64,000 bases of DNA. Source: Oreohelix idahoensis. Its lineage: Eukaryota > Mollusca > Gastropoda > Stylommatophora > Oreohelicidae. Below are positions 43,731 through 54,550 of the stretch, in pieces. The DNA is taken from assembly GCA_024509875.1 (NCBI GenBank), contig JAMPIV010004252.1, positions 62,001-126,000 of the forward strand, written 5' to 3'. Positions within the stretch are counted from its first letter, which is position 1. Each line of letters opens with the position of its first letter. The notes beneath the pieces are model-generated. The model saw only the letters and a program-made list of their open reading frames with translations, did no database searches and was not told the DNA's origin. The position numbers and the translations under genes were made by a program.

Positions 43731-45951
43731 ACACTGCATTCTTTTTCAGAAAATTTGCCCTGCAGCTGCATTCTTTTTCACAAAACCCCCTTTTTCATAG
43801 TGGATGACTTGTAAATTCTATATTTATTTTGTTTTTTGGCCAATTGCTATAATTTTTGGACTGTATAGAGATAAATGGATGACGTCACTGATGATGTAAT
43901 TTTGTTGATGTGATAGAAGAAGAAGACTGGTGAAAAAAAAAATCAACAAAAAAAGAGCCATACCTCACTCCTGATGCAGCCCTGGGGTGCAATCTGCCTT
44001 AAAATTGAGCAGAGTGTGATAACGCTCAAAGCAGGGATATGGACAGAGAGGTATTACACACCTACGGCACACGAATTGGGTCTGGTGGCGTTTCTTGCCC
44101 GTGTCCCTGCTGGAACACACAACACAGTCTGGCTTGGAAGGTCTGCCGCTAGCCAGGCGTTTAGGGTTAGGAGTGATGTAGTGCTCCCCCATAACCATAC
44201 TTGCTGGTGCAATGTCAGATAACCTTCCTCTGCGGGCTGTGACCCTAGACTGGTACCCTTCAAGCAGCCCATGAGAAATCCGCAGACGGAATGTTTCCGC
44301 CTTGATACGAGATGGATGCTTGGCCCTCCACAGGACAAACGAATTGACAAAGCAAACTTCCAATAGGTAGAAGAAAATTTTCTTCCACCATTTGCTGCTC
44401 CTGTGTAGAACCATGTAGTATGTCAACTGTTTGTCCACACGATCAATACCTCCCATGTGACAGGAATAGGCTTGGACAGCGCATGGTTTGTCCACGATCC
44501 GCACATTGCCAGCATGATGTTTGGATCTAACCTCCTTCCTGAAGGTCTGCGCATCGTGTGCAGTTGTCATTAGATTCACTGGCCTCTTGTCAAACCATGA
44601 CATATAGAGGATGTTGCCTTCTCTAACAGTGATGGCATGGTCACCAGCTTTGGGTTTCGCCAACTTGAGTTGTGGGGGGACCCCTCGGCGGTTTGTCCGC
44701 AGTGTGCCGCAAGCCCCTGTCTGATTATCCCCAAGCTCCGTGAACAGGGCAGGCGAAGAGAAAAAGTTGTCCATGTACACAACATGGCCATGCCCATACA
44801 GGGGAGCAACAAGGGAGGTGACAACGTGGTGAGCAACCCCTCTAGTAGGGTCCACATTGTCTTCCTTCCCAAGGTAGAGCTGCCAATTCCAGAGGTAGCC
44901 TGTCTTGGAGTCAGCTAGGCCCCAGGCTTTCATACCCCACTTAGAGGGTTTGTTGGGCATGTACTGCATAAGGCTGGTCCTACCTTTGAAAGCTATCATA
45001 CTTTCATCAACACTAAGCTCTTTGGATGGTATGTAATGGCTTTGCCATAGAGGGAGAAGTGTGTCAACAAACGATTTGATTTTGAAGGCTTTGCTGTGGT
45101 CAGGGTGTCCTCGTGGTGCTGCAGTTGTATTGTCCACGAGGTGTAGAAAAGATAAGATACCAAGAAACCTGTCCCTACTCATCACTTTCTTGAACCCTGG
45201 CATGTCAAGGAAACAGTCATTTGACCAATACAAATCAAATGACGATCTTTTCGTTACACCCATCAACAGAAGCAAAGCAAGAAATGCCATCATCACTGAC
45301 ATCGGTCCACATCTTCAAACGGGATGAAGCACCCGCCTCTTGCCCTTTCTGGTCAAAAACCTGACTGGCGTAACGATTAGTTTCCGTAACTAATGTGTTC
45401 ACAACATCATCTGTGATGAACAAACGAAATACATCTATCTCAGAGATGTCATCATCAACGCCCACAGGTCCCACAACTTGGTCGAAGTTGCGGAGCCAGT
45501 CGTGGTTGTAGCCAGAAGGTGCCCTAACAACATTCACTTCTTCAAAATCAGCATCAACACTTGACACATCACTTTCTTCCCCGTCATCATCACCCATATC
45601 CGTAGTAAATACAGGCAGACCAGCACTAGTAAACCCAAGAAACTCCTCGTCATCGGAATCAGAATCCATGAAAATTTCAGCTAAAATGGCAGCTTGATCC
45701 ATGCCGATTGATTTCGATTTGAAAATTGCACAGAAAATGTACGCTATCACACCCTTTACAACTGAAAGTCAGAAAAGGAAGTTAAACCTCTTTCACAGAA
45801 GATTCAATTTTTGCATCCGGGGTTCAGATCACGTGCACACACATTAAAAAATCAGTTCCCCGATGATATCCGCAAGGCGACACATGTCGCCTCCAGCATG
45901 GAGAACATAGGTTACGTTCGGCAACATGGGTCGCCCGCAGCGTGCTAAAGG
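43725..45951 (-). mobile_element. piggyBac-type transposon, nearly intact
   Basis: The right end reads, inwards, CCTTTAGCACGCTGC next to TTAA (45952-45955). The left end reads TTTAGCACACTGC from 43725. TTAA is the piggyBac target. The left TTAA and first two C bases are missing, which is explained by deletion between two TTTA runs. The interior carries one transposase with a single frameshift. Length is about 2.2 kb. Confidence 0.75.
43965..45702 (-). CDS. piggyBac transposase, one frameshift
   Basis: A DDE transposase that excises at TTAA without leaving a footprint. On the minus strand the likely start is MDQAAILAEIF at 45702. It has an acidic N-terminus (MDSDSDDEEF and GDDDGEESDV). The catalytic domain shows KELSVDESMIAFKGR, HVVYMDNFFSS and SCHMGGIDRVDKQ, which carry the conserved Asp residues. 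It ends in a Cys-rich zinc-binding tail (CVVCSSRD..., CRRCVIPLCPYPCFERYH). The N-terminal frame (to about 45297) passes to the main frame by one base near WTDVS. The total is about 578 codons, normal for the family. Only one lesion was seen. Confidence 0.9.
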
Positions 45952-45954
45952 TTA

Positions 45955-46020
45955 AACTATCAAAGTGTTTCACTGTCTAAACTGTCAAAGTATTTATCTG
46001 TCTAAACTGTCACAGTATTC
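45955..46020. repeat. 25-bp minisatellite, right of piggyBac
   Basis: Continuation of the array at 43659-43730, with diverging copies (CAAAGTATTTATCTGTCTAAACTGT). Confidence 0.8.
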
Positions 46021-46024
46021 ATCT

Positions 46025-46250
46025 GACATTTATAATAAACCCTTCTTAATTATGTTACTTACTTAGTGGTACCTCTTCTACACTGAGGTTTAGAGGTTTG
46101 CCAGACAGAACACCATACTGTCCTATTGGCAGTCTTCCTCCTGGCCTGGTTTCAATGTAGTCTTCAGTCCTTCATGGTTTGTCTAATGTTCTCCCAGTGG
46201 ACTGTGGGTCGTCCTGGAGATCTGGATCCCTGGCTCTTGGTTTCCTATAT
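46025..46250. other. Spacer, no gene seen
   Basis: No supported feature. Confidence 0.35.
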
Positions 46251-46254
46251 TTGT

Positions 46255-46430
46255 TGTGGTATCTGCCTCTGCCTAGGCTGGTCCCAAACTGGGCTGACAA
46301 AAAGGAGGAGGGCGGCATACATGGAGGCCGTAAAGAGGCAGCCCCTTGACTTTGCAAAGGCACAACAGCCCAATCACCAGTTTACCATAAAATATGATTA
46401 TGAGAACCAACTGAGAGAAAACTGATCTTC
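46255..46430 (+). repeat. LINE 5' leader fragment
   Basis: Matches the leader of the LINE at 40200-40395 and ends in a GAGAGAAAACTG-like run as there. No coding part follows. Confidence 0.65.
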
Positions 46431-46659
46431 ATAATGTTTTATGTAAATGGTGTCTGTATAGTGTGTCATTACACCAGGCAGGTAACATCTTATAATAATA
46501 TATAAAATTACGTTGTGGTAAAATGTGACATATAGAAAGGCCTCAAGACAATGCAGCGTACAGCATAGTGCAATGTTTGTTTCTTTCACTAATCTTATGA
46601 CAAGAGAAATTTTTAATATTTACCTTACTCACCTACTTAGATACTATTGTGTGCTGTCT

Positions 46660-46815
46660 TATGTAGAAGGACACTTAAATGTGCCATGTAATTAACAAGA
46701 TCACTTAAGTATGCTATTTAATGTTGAAGATCACTTTACTGTGCTGTGCAAGTTTAAAGGGCATTTACGTATGCCACATAATTTTGGAAGGCACTTAAAC
46801 GTGTCACATAGTAAA
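46660..46815. repeat. Imperfect tandem repeat, about 31 bp
   Basis: Five degenerate copies of a unit like GAAGG(C/A)CACTTAA(A/G)(C/T)GTGCCA..TAATTT. Confidence 0.65.
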
Positions 46816-46894
46816 AGAAGAATGCAAAGTACTGATTTAAATAAGCTTGTATTGAGTTGGTTCAATCACAGCTAATGTTTTTTCTTCTTTCCAG

Positions 46895-46954
46895 GCAATC
46901 TTGCCCATCATAATAGTCCTGATTGATTGTAGAAATACATTAGAGAATAAGCCA
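46895..46954 (+). other. Candidate internal exon (60 nt)
   Basis: A strong acceptor tract (TTTTTTCTTCTTTCCAG) precedes it and a donor-like GTATGT follows. It is 60 nt, open only in frame 1 (AILPIIIVLIDCRNTLENKP), a multiple of three. Product unknown, and no linked exon was identified. Confidence 0.35.
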
Positions 46955-47067
46955 GTATGTATGTCATCTTTTAAAATGTATAGTGTACTGTCATCAAAAC
47001 CCAGGTTGTGAGGAATATAAATCAGAGTATACTAAAGACTTTCATAAACCTGACCCTGTCACCCCTG

Positions 47068-47182
47068 ATGCTAACATTGAGGTAAGATGTTGTATATTCA
47101 GTTGTTTAGACAAACTATACCAACCATAATCCTCATGCTAAAATTGAGGTAGGATGCATATCCAGTTATTTAGACAAACTAC
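47068..47182. repeat. Two-copy tandem repeat, about 68 bp
   Basis: The blocks around ATGCTAACATTGAGGTA and GTTTAGACAAACTA are repeated once. The second copy holds the target site of the LINE insertion at 47191. Confidence 0.75.
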
Positions 47183-47190
47183 ACTAGTGG

Positions 47191-47494
47191 ACATGCACAC
47201 CATCATAGCTGACAGACGCTGGAGCTGGGTTGGCCATGTCCTCAGAAGAGACCCCGATGCCATCACAAGAACAGCTATGCTTTGGACCCCTGAAGGAAAA
47301 CGAAAGAGGCCGACCAAAAACAACCTGGTGGAGGCTGAGATGCAAAGAATGAACCAGAGTTCTGGTACTGTACAAAGGATGGCCGCCGACCGAGCAAAGT
47401 GGAATCAATTTGTTGTTGCCCTACAAGACGCCACTAGGCGTGATGGCCACTGACTGCTTTGACGGTTGGTGGCTAAGGATCAAAGAAGAAGAAG
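47191..47494 (+). mobile_element. 5'-truncated LINE, GAA-tailed family
   Basis: 304 bases flanked by perfect 10-bp duplications ACACTAGTGG (47181-47190 and 47495-47504), ending in (GAA)n. It encodes only the C-terminus (SWVGHVLRRDPDAITRTAML) with a small deletion after GKRKRP. It is close to 22411-23516. Confidence 0.9.
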
Positions 47495-47509
47495 ACACTA
47501 GTGGTACAT

Positions 47510-48110
47510 GCAGGTGGCTATCTCAGGGACGAATGCTAAGCAGAGTTTTTGAAATGCTCAAAGAGAACATTCATTTTCTTTCAAACAGTGCAGTAATGTA
47601 GCTGAAGAATTTGAAAAAAGAATCAGTCCTTTGGTTGACATATTTAGCCAATATATTCTCTCATCTGAATGAATTAAGCTTATCAATGAAAGGATTTGGG
47701 ATAGGCACAATAACTGCCAGAGAAAAATTGTCTGCTTCTATCTGTAAACTTTCAGTTTGGATAAAATATGTAGAAAAAAGTAATTTTGCCAATGTCAGTT
47801 CATTTTGACCACTTGAGTGACTCCATATATATTATTCCAAGGGAGATACTGAATCAGTTGGCAGATGGATCCTTGATCAATTTTTAAAAAAATCATAATT
47901 ATATGCACCAGAAAACTTTACTAAAAGATTATCTCATAGAATTATGAGCAAGTAGCCTCATTCAGATGAAGTTCAAACAAATGAAATTAGACAATTTCTG
48001 GTGTGCTCAACTAGAACCATTTCCACAACTAGCAAAGAGAGCACTGCATAGTCTTGTGCCATTTCATATCTGTGTGAGATGGAATTTTCTTCACTTGTAA
48101 ATATAAAAAT
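47510..48110 (+). pseudogene. hAT transposase (ZBED5/FAM200-like), first part
   Basis: Plus-strand reading shows RWLSQGRMLSRVFEML, WLTYLANIFSHLNELSLSMKG, ICKLSVWIKYVEKSNF and MEFSSLVNIKIG, in order, as in the C-terminal half of ZBED5/FAM200-like hAT transposases. Several stops and frame changes show decay. The frame is cut at 48110 by a 4.26-kb element and resumes at 52370, in the middle of the conserved motif that reads roughly FSSLVNIKTKARN. Confidence 0.75.
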
Positions 48111-48437
48111 AGGGTTCGTAGCGACCTGGAAAATGGGAAAAAAAATTCCAGGCCTTGAAAAGCCTGGAAAAATGGCTAAAAGCCTTGAATTTCCTGTGTC
48201 GGACCTGGAAAAAAATTACAGGTTGTCCATTTTTCCGTTATTGGTGGTATTTTTCGTTAAACTTCAGTTACTGTAGAATTTTTACTTCCCTTTGCGCACT
48301 AAATCCATTTCCAGACGTTTTCGGCGGTTTGTGTTTTCGGCGATTTGCGTTTTCGGCGATTTGCGTTAACGATGTGAAGCAGATTTATTTTTAGCGCGCG
48401 CGTCTGTTGTTACTCGAAAGCGGTAATTTCCTATTAC

Positions 48438-48629
48438 TCGTGGGTTTTTGCTCCGCAGTGAATATGTGTAGTTATGTCTTGTTTCGTAGCAGTTAGGGTT
48501 AGGTTTAGTATTAAGGTTAGGATTAGGGTTAACACTAACCCAAACCCTAATCCTAACCCTAATACTAACCCTAACTGCTACGAAAGAACACATAACTACA
48601 CATATTCACTGCGGAGCAAAAACCCACGA
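48438..48629. repeat. Telomere-like foldback (inverted repeat)
   Basis: The arms (about 94 bases each) are reverse complements. The outer 40 bases match exactly, followed by a short mismatch and a core of variant TTAGGG/CCCTAA repeats meeting at GGGTTAACACTAACCC. It has the shape of a foldback element or palindromic MITE. Confidence 0.9.
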
Positions 48630-48659
48630 CTGGGAAAAAAATGTATTTATAACCTCAGA

Positions 48660-48740
48660 CCTAAGGGCCTTTTATATTTGGATATGCGCCCTAATATAAC
48701 CGACTAGGTTGAACGGGACGCGCCTCGCCAAAACTTTAAA
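48660..48740. repeat. Segment resembling hAT sequence at 13540-13600
   Basis: ATATAACCGACTAGGTTGAA followed by GACGCGCCT compares with ATATAACCAAATAGGTTAAA followed by CACGCGCCT inside the hAT element. The match is modest but spans about 40 bases. Confidence 0.4.
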
Positions 48741-49189
48741 AAAAAAAACACCAAGAACTTGTCTCTACGCATTCAAGTTAAATTAAATTGTTCATTTCAA
48801 CTGAGGTAAGTAATAAATTCATTTATAAAACATATTTACATAGGCTAAGTGCAGTTTATAGATAGGCCTACTGTACTTGCGGCCATAATTTACAATGTAG
48901 GCCTATTTACAGTTTTATTTTTAACTTAGGCCAAAATTAGTGTTTGAATGAAATTTCTTGGTTTACAACTGCTTATGGGAATATGTTTGACACAGTTTGA
49001 GATGGTCAGGAATAGAAATTGATGGCGATTCCATATCCTATAGCCTACCCTGTTATCAGACCATGTCCCACTGTTCATTTCACCACATTTTTTGGAAATA
49101 AATATATTTTGAATGCTTTTTCATTATATTTATGATAAAGAGACATATCCTGTTCTGCTCTGCAGGGTTATAATTAGGATATGCCTAGG

Positions 49190-50359
49190 TGTAGCGGCTT
49201 TTCTTAGTCCGTAACAGGCTTTAACATATTGATAGTCTCAGGTCCATTGATCTGTGGTCCTACCTTTGTTAAAACATTACGCACCAACATTCTTGACAGT
49301 AAGAATTGTTTGTGAGTTTTATTTTCTTAGCGCACGATTGTGCACTAGTGGGAGTAGTTGTTATCCCGTGCGCACGTGTTGCCAGAGAGGAGTCGACGTC
49401 AGAGCTTCAAGGGACAAGCCAGACTGATGGTCTGTTGTGATTATAAGTTTTTTTCGCCCTATGTATCAGGGATCTATTCGAAGTTGGTGACTTGACTTCT
49501 TATTAGGAGCCATGGTCAATTCATTAAACGTAAGTCTTGTTCCCGCCTTTTAAGAAGCGATTGTTTTATAAGATTTTCGTGATGTCTCCACTCAAGTTGG
49601 TATCTAGCTGGAATCCACATTCTAGGGTCCCAAGAATGGATCAACTGAGCGGTATGAGTCACTGAAGAAATGTAATTGTAATCCTACAGGAGGAATTGAT
49701 TATAAAATGTATCTTTAATATGGAATTACGGAGTGCCGTCTTCGATGTCACGGCATGTACCGAGAGGTTAGTCAAGGAGAGTACCTTACCTGTATTATTT
49801 TTCTGAAAGAAGATTTGGACTAACTTTATTCAACTGTCCTAGTATGTTATGGAAGAAGTCAACTAAAGAGGACAGAGTTTTATTTATGTATTACCAAGGA
49901 ATATGATAGATGATCCTGATGGCATCTGTCCTTGGATCAAGGTCAACTGTCAACGTAGTCGATTGACAATCTGAACTGATTGTTCACTGTTTGAATACTC
50001 TTGTATTGAACTGTCATATTTGGCCTTATGCTGTTACAGGATATGGATATGAAACTATTTAACTGCATAATTCAAATGAAACTGATATTCATGCTTCTTG
50101 TTACGTCAACAGTCAATTGTTTAAAGAATTTTGTCTGGAACTGTCAAACGATGTTGTCCCGTTCGAGTATATTGTCAAAATAAAATCATGTACCATTTTC
50201 ACCGACGAGTTCTCCCTTGATCATCTTGGCACTGGTTAACGTGCCCTGTTCGCACTCATGTTGACTGATTAACTTGAATTAAAGAAAAAGGAAAGGAACT
50301 TCGCGTAATCAGCACACCCTTGTAGTCACACATATCTAACTCAATAAAGTGAGGCTACA
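49190..50359 (+). repeat. Solo LTR with 5-bp target duplication
   Basis: 1170 bases from TGTAGCGG to AGGCTACA (6-bp inverted ends TGTAGC/GCTACA), flanked by CTAGG on both sides (49185-49189 and 50360-50364). No internal region remains, so recombination between two LTRs is likely. An AATAAA signal lies at 50342-50347. The family differs from the LTRs at 5683 and 52984. Orientation is not certain. Confidence 0.85.
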
Positions 50360-50819
50360 CTAGGCCTACATGTTTTCAATTCCAGATAACATGAATAACC
50401 GCCGATACATGAAAGTGGCATCACATCTGTCAAATCACTGTAATTAGGATAAATGAAAATTACCAGTTTTGTGCATAGACCTATGTTATTTAAAATTAAA
50501 AAAAATTTTTTTTTTTATCAAAACAAACAGAAACGATAAAACAAAACAAACCCCTACAAAAAAATCAAACAAAAATAGTAAAGATGGGGAGGGGGTGTCT
50601 GTGTAAAGGCCTGATGTTTCCAGTTAGATATTTAATAGATTTTCACTTATTATAAGTGTTATAATGATATCATCATACCTTCACCCTCCCAATTACTATA
50701 TATTAACTTTTGTTCTAGTTAAATATTGTTTGACTATATTATTCATGCGTTTAGAACTTTGACTTGGTAAATATACATAGCTTAGGCCTACTCATAAGTT
50801 ATTTGTGTGTTCCATTTTT

Positions 50820-51896
50820 TTTTTTTTTTTTAAACAGAAAAGAACACAACCCCAAGGAGCAATTTTTCCCTCAGAAACATCAAAACTATCTAACACTACT
50901 CCCTCGGACATGTCAAAAACGTCTAACACTACTAGGAGACCTACAGATGTGACATCATTTGTGACCAAGGAAGAAACTCTCAGAGATGAGATTATTTGGA
51001 CTCTTTTTTTCAGTGAAAAGTCACCATAGTTTTAATTCAAATTTCATACGCAACAAGGGACATACTTGTATTCTCTTCTGTGGTAGTTTTTATTCAGCCT
51101 TCAGCTTTATTTCAAGACCTGAAATTCAGATTGGTGCATTTGGAACAGTAGCTGAAAATAGGAAGCATTTTCCTGTGGCACTGAAGAAAAAACAACTCAA
51201 ATTGAAAAAGACAAATCATCCTGTGTTTTGTGCGACAGAAGATAAGGCATGCCGACAGTCACCTAGCATGATACAAAAAGATTTAACCTTTTATCTACTG
51301 TTCACTCCAGTGATAATATAAACAAGACAGTTAGAAAGACAAATTCTTTAGGGCAGAACAATTCAGAAGCCAGTGCTTGCAGAAAAATACAGCAAAAGTA
51401 TGGGAGGTGTCGACCACTTCAGCCAGCTAGGTGCAAGCTACCCCTACCCATTCAGATCCTATTTTTATATCATTTCTTAGTTGAAACTGCCCTGGTCAAT
51501 GGGCACATAACCTACAACACTGCCAACTCTATAAAAAAAGATCAAAGCAAAGATCAGGATGTCAGTATGACTCTTATTGAACCTGCTATTCTTCAACGCA
51601 ATGTGACACCTTCAAAACCACAGGTCACAACAACACAACTTACTGAGCACCACTTCATTGATAAATATGAAAGGGCAAGGTACAAACCAGACTGTAAAGT
51701 GTGTAAGGCTGCAGGGAACAGAAGCCAGACTTGCATGTACTGCCCAGATTGCAATGTACCTCTATGCCTGATACCCCGCTTCAAGTTATACCACACAGTC
51801 AAGGATTATCAACGATCCAGACAAAGACTCTTGCAGAGGCCTACAGCTACAACTTCAACCCCAGTTAATGAAAAAAGCAGCTCAGATTCCAACTAG
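50820..51896 (+). pseudogene. piggyBac transposase relic
   Basis: Plus-strand pieces in several frames: GTVAENRKHFPVALKKKQLK (about 51150), AEKYSKSMGGVDHFSQLG (about 51390) and the Cys-rich tail CKVCKAAGNRS..., CPDCNVPLCLIPRFKLYH (51690-51800). These follow the order of the piggyBac catalytic domain and zinc-binding tail. An upstream stretch (LRDEIIWTLFFSEKSP, about 50980) may belong to it. It is much more decayed than the copy at 43965-45702. TTAA borders were not assigned. Confidence 0.75.
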
Positions 51897-52369
51897 AGGT
51901 TGTTAACTACTCAAACATTTACAAACGCTCATTGTCAAATTCCACAGATGCAGAATACATTCAAAAAAAGACAAACACGAAAAATACAGTTTTTTTTGGT
52001 ATTTTATTCACAATTTTATTAGCCTTTTATGTTGATATACGTGGCTAATCGTTAAATCGATACGTCAATCAAGCTTATTTTATTCATTACCATCCATGTC
52101 ACTAACATTTTATTGCGCTGACGTTGAACAAATTCACTAAAAACTGCGAAAAGATGTCTGTTTTTCAATCTTTTATGAATTAAATAAAAAAAAAAGTTCT
52201 TTTTAAAGAAATCTGCAAAAACCCAGTAATGGGAGACAGTAATGCTCCGGATTGCTGGTCAGCAAAGTGATAATTATATCTGAGAAAATTAGATGAGGAA
52301 AATATTAGAGTTTCCCATCCTTGAAAATCATGTGCTGGAAAATGCTTGAAGAAATTTGCTATGAACCCT

Positions 52370-52478
52370 GTAAAAACTAAGGCCAGAAATCATTTAAATG
52401 CAAGCGATGATATGTGTATGGCTATATGAAACAAAGAGCCTCATTTCAAAGAAATAATTGAAAGTAAGCAACAGAAAC
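52370..52478 (+). pseudogene. hAT transposase, last part
   Basis: This continues the frame broken at 48110. VKTKARNHLNASDDMCMAI is followed by a stop, then NKEPHFKEIIESKQQKH, as at the C-terminus of ZBED5/FAM200-like proteins. A LINE fragment begins immediately after. Confidence 0.75.
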
Positions 52479-52579
52479 ATCAATCAATCAATACCCTTTA
52501 GCTCCCCAAGGAGCATAGGCCTTCAACAAACACATGCCAAGTCTTCCTGTCCTGTACCATCCGCTTAAGTTCTTTCCAT
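52479..52579 (-). repeat. Short LINE 3' fragment (ATTG-tailed family)
   Basis: About 100 bases matching 27256-27355: a (CAAT)n run, then ACCCTTTAGCTCC, AGGAGCATAGGCCTTCAACA and CATGCCAAGTCTTCCTGTCC. Minus strand, heavily 5'-truncated. Confidence 0.8.
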
Positions 52580-52604
52580 AATAGAATACATACAGGATCG
52601 AAGG

Positions 52605-52705
52605 CTTACAAGTGTGGCTTTTATGTTTCTGTATTTACAAAATACAAATAGCCTATACAAAAATACATATGAGATGTAAACCATACAGGTGTGGTGTTTT
52701 GTTTT
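52605..52705 (+). other. Possible zinc-finger relic
   Basis: AAGGCTTACAAGTGTGGC and AAACCATACAGGTGTGGT look like two worn finger starts (KPYKCG-type) about 71 bases apart. This could be a stray remnant of the zinc-finger array at 55 kb. The evidence is weak. Confidence 0.25.
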
Positions 52706-52723
52706 TGGTGCTGCAGTTACTTC

Positions 52724-52926
52724 GTTCATTCATTCATAACCCTCCACTCCCAAAGGAGCATAGGCCTTCAACAAACACATGCCAAGTCCTCCTGTCACGT
52801 GCCATCACCTCAAGTTCTTTCCACATTCTCCTCATCATTTTCATCTCTGTTTCCAGCTCTCTTCTCCATGTGCTTCTTGGTCTACCTCTGCCTCTCTTTC
52901 CCTGTGGATTCCAGAACAAGGACTGC
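52724..52926 (-). repeat. LINE 3' fragment (ATGA-tailed family)
   Basis: The minus strand encodes FWNPQGKRGRGRPRSTW and RRTWHVFVEGLCSFGS, then ends in a GAATGAATGAA tail. It is related to 30053-30335 and 27265-27545. Confidence 0.8.
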
Positions 52927-52983
52927 CCAGCAGAAACATGGTCATGAAGAATGTATAATAATATAATTTAATAAATATATGTG

Positions 52984-54450
52984 TGTTAACGCCTGTTTTG
53001 CGTCTGTTGTATTGTTAAGCTGGTGTTGGGGCGTTAAGGGCTAATCCTGTGCGTGAACAGTGGAATGTTGCTGTATCTGGGTCATCAAGCGCTGAGGCGC
53101 TGACAGGGTGTAACAATGACACTCACGCAGACTCCATACAGTTTGTTTACAGGTGTGTAGTACTCATACATGCATGTAGGCTGATGACAAGGTGTGAGTA
53201 GATAGTAGGTAGTAATAGTGCTGGTAACACGGATGTGGTATAGGCTCTTGGACAGCTTCACACTACTCATACAACCACATGTAGAAGTCAGTAATGTTGA
53301 TAACTACAATGACTTTTCTTCACATTTATTATCGTAGACATACGCTGATAGACGACAAACAGTCAACTGTACAAAGACCATGTACATTTCATCTGTGGTA
53401 AAGGTTGTTAACATGTAGCATCATAAATCTGGCATAGCTCATGAATAAAATGCTATTAATGTTGGCTGGACACTCTACGTTCGTTCATCCTGTAGCTCAG
53501 GGCCCCTGACTAAACGCGTCAGCAAGTCCTTTGGTAAATATCCCGCATGAAAAGGGCGGTTGCAGTTGCATGATAGCAAAGTCTATGGACTAGATAATTA
53601 ATAGTAAGTCAAAGACTCCATCTGGCTTAACATGCCAGGTATCTCTTCTGATGAAGATTATAGGCTGTATCCACGGACCTCTAATGGTGACAAAATCAGG
53701 TTGCAGGTAGTGGACCTCGATAATCAGGTAACCTTCAATTATATATATATAGTTCACTGTACATCTGTTTTCTGCCAAAATATCCCGCCTGCATTGTGGA
53801 ATTCATATAATTAACTTTCTGGGCTTTCATACATCCAAAAGGGACATCCTAGTCCTGGATTCTTCAACATGCACCCATACTGGGTACTATATAATATCTC
53901 TGTGTGAGCTTCGCTCACAGTCACCGTAAAGCCATGAAAGTACCTCTGCGATCTAATCGAAGAAAGATCAAAATGTCACTGTTACCTTTTTCAAAGAATC
54001 CTCAAACAATAGGAAACACAACACTGCCATCCCTGGCATAAAGAATAACTCAGGGAAGGAAGAATGACAAAATCAGTCATTCACCGAACTTCCAGAATCC
54101 CCATCAAAACTTGGCAGACAGAAAAATTTAAGGATCGGCCACGTCCGTTCTAAGCCCAAGGTACACACTCTGTCAAGACGGAAGTCCCTCAGTCTCGCGC
54201 CAAAATCAGCGCATGCGCAAACCACATCGACCTGAGCAAAGCGAAACCAGGCCCGGGAGTAACCACTCCGTATATGGCCATGACTAGAGACCTAAGACCT
54301 GAGAACAATTTAAGACAGGTCAACATCTATCAATAAGACAAGGGAAGATAACCCCAAATCAACCTGTCACAAACTTAAATACACAATTCCCTTACTTAGA
54401 TCACAAACAATATTAAACGTGTTGATGTCATCAAAATTTAGACAGCAACA
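52984..54450 (-). repeat. Solo LTR related to the gypsy element at 1-7063
   Basis: 1467 bases from TGTTAACG to CAGCAACA, flanked by ATGTG on both sides (52979-52983 and 54451-54455). It aligns with the LTR at 5683-7063 over several blocks (TGAACAGTGNAATG..ATCTGGGTCA, AACGCGTCAG, GATAACCCCNAATCAACCTG). It lies just upstream of the zinc-finger gene. The orientation follows the gypsy LTR, so its promoter would read away from that gene. Confidence 0.9.
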
Positions 54451-54550
54451 ATGTGTATCTGGTGTCACACATATTTTTAACTCAAACCATTATTAAACTA
54501 CATTGCTAATTTGACAGTAATGAAAATACAATTTCCGTTCTATACAGTAA

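Larger units (their letters stand above)
48111..52369. mobile_element. 4.26-kb TIR element, probably hAT, inserted in a hAT transposase
   Basis: The ends are AGGGTTCGTAGC at 48111 and, read inwards from 52369, AGGGTTCATAGC. Flanking octamers are ATAAAAAT (48103-48110) and GTAAAAAC (52370-52377), equal at six of eight positions with two transitions. Subterminal CCTGGAAAA/CTTGAAAA repeats occur at both ends. The interrupted reading frame continues across the insertion, which fixes both borders. Inside are a foldback (48438-48629), a solo LTR (49190-50359) and a piggyBac relic (50820-51896). No transposase of its own was recognised. Confidence 0.8.

Noticed and set aside
48480..48590. True interstitial telomere array
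   Set aside because: The repeats are variant and head to head inside longer unique arms, so a foldback element explains them better.
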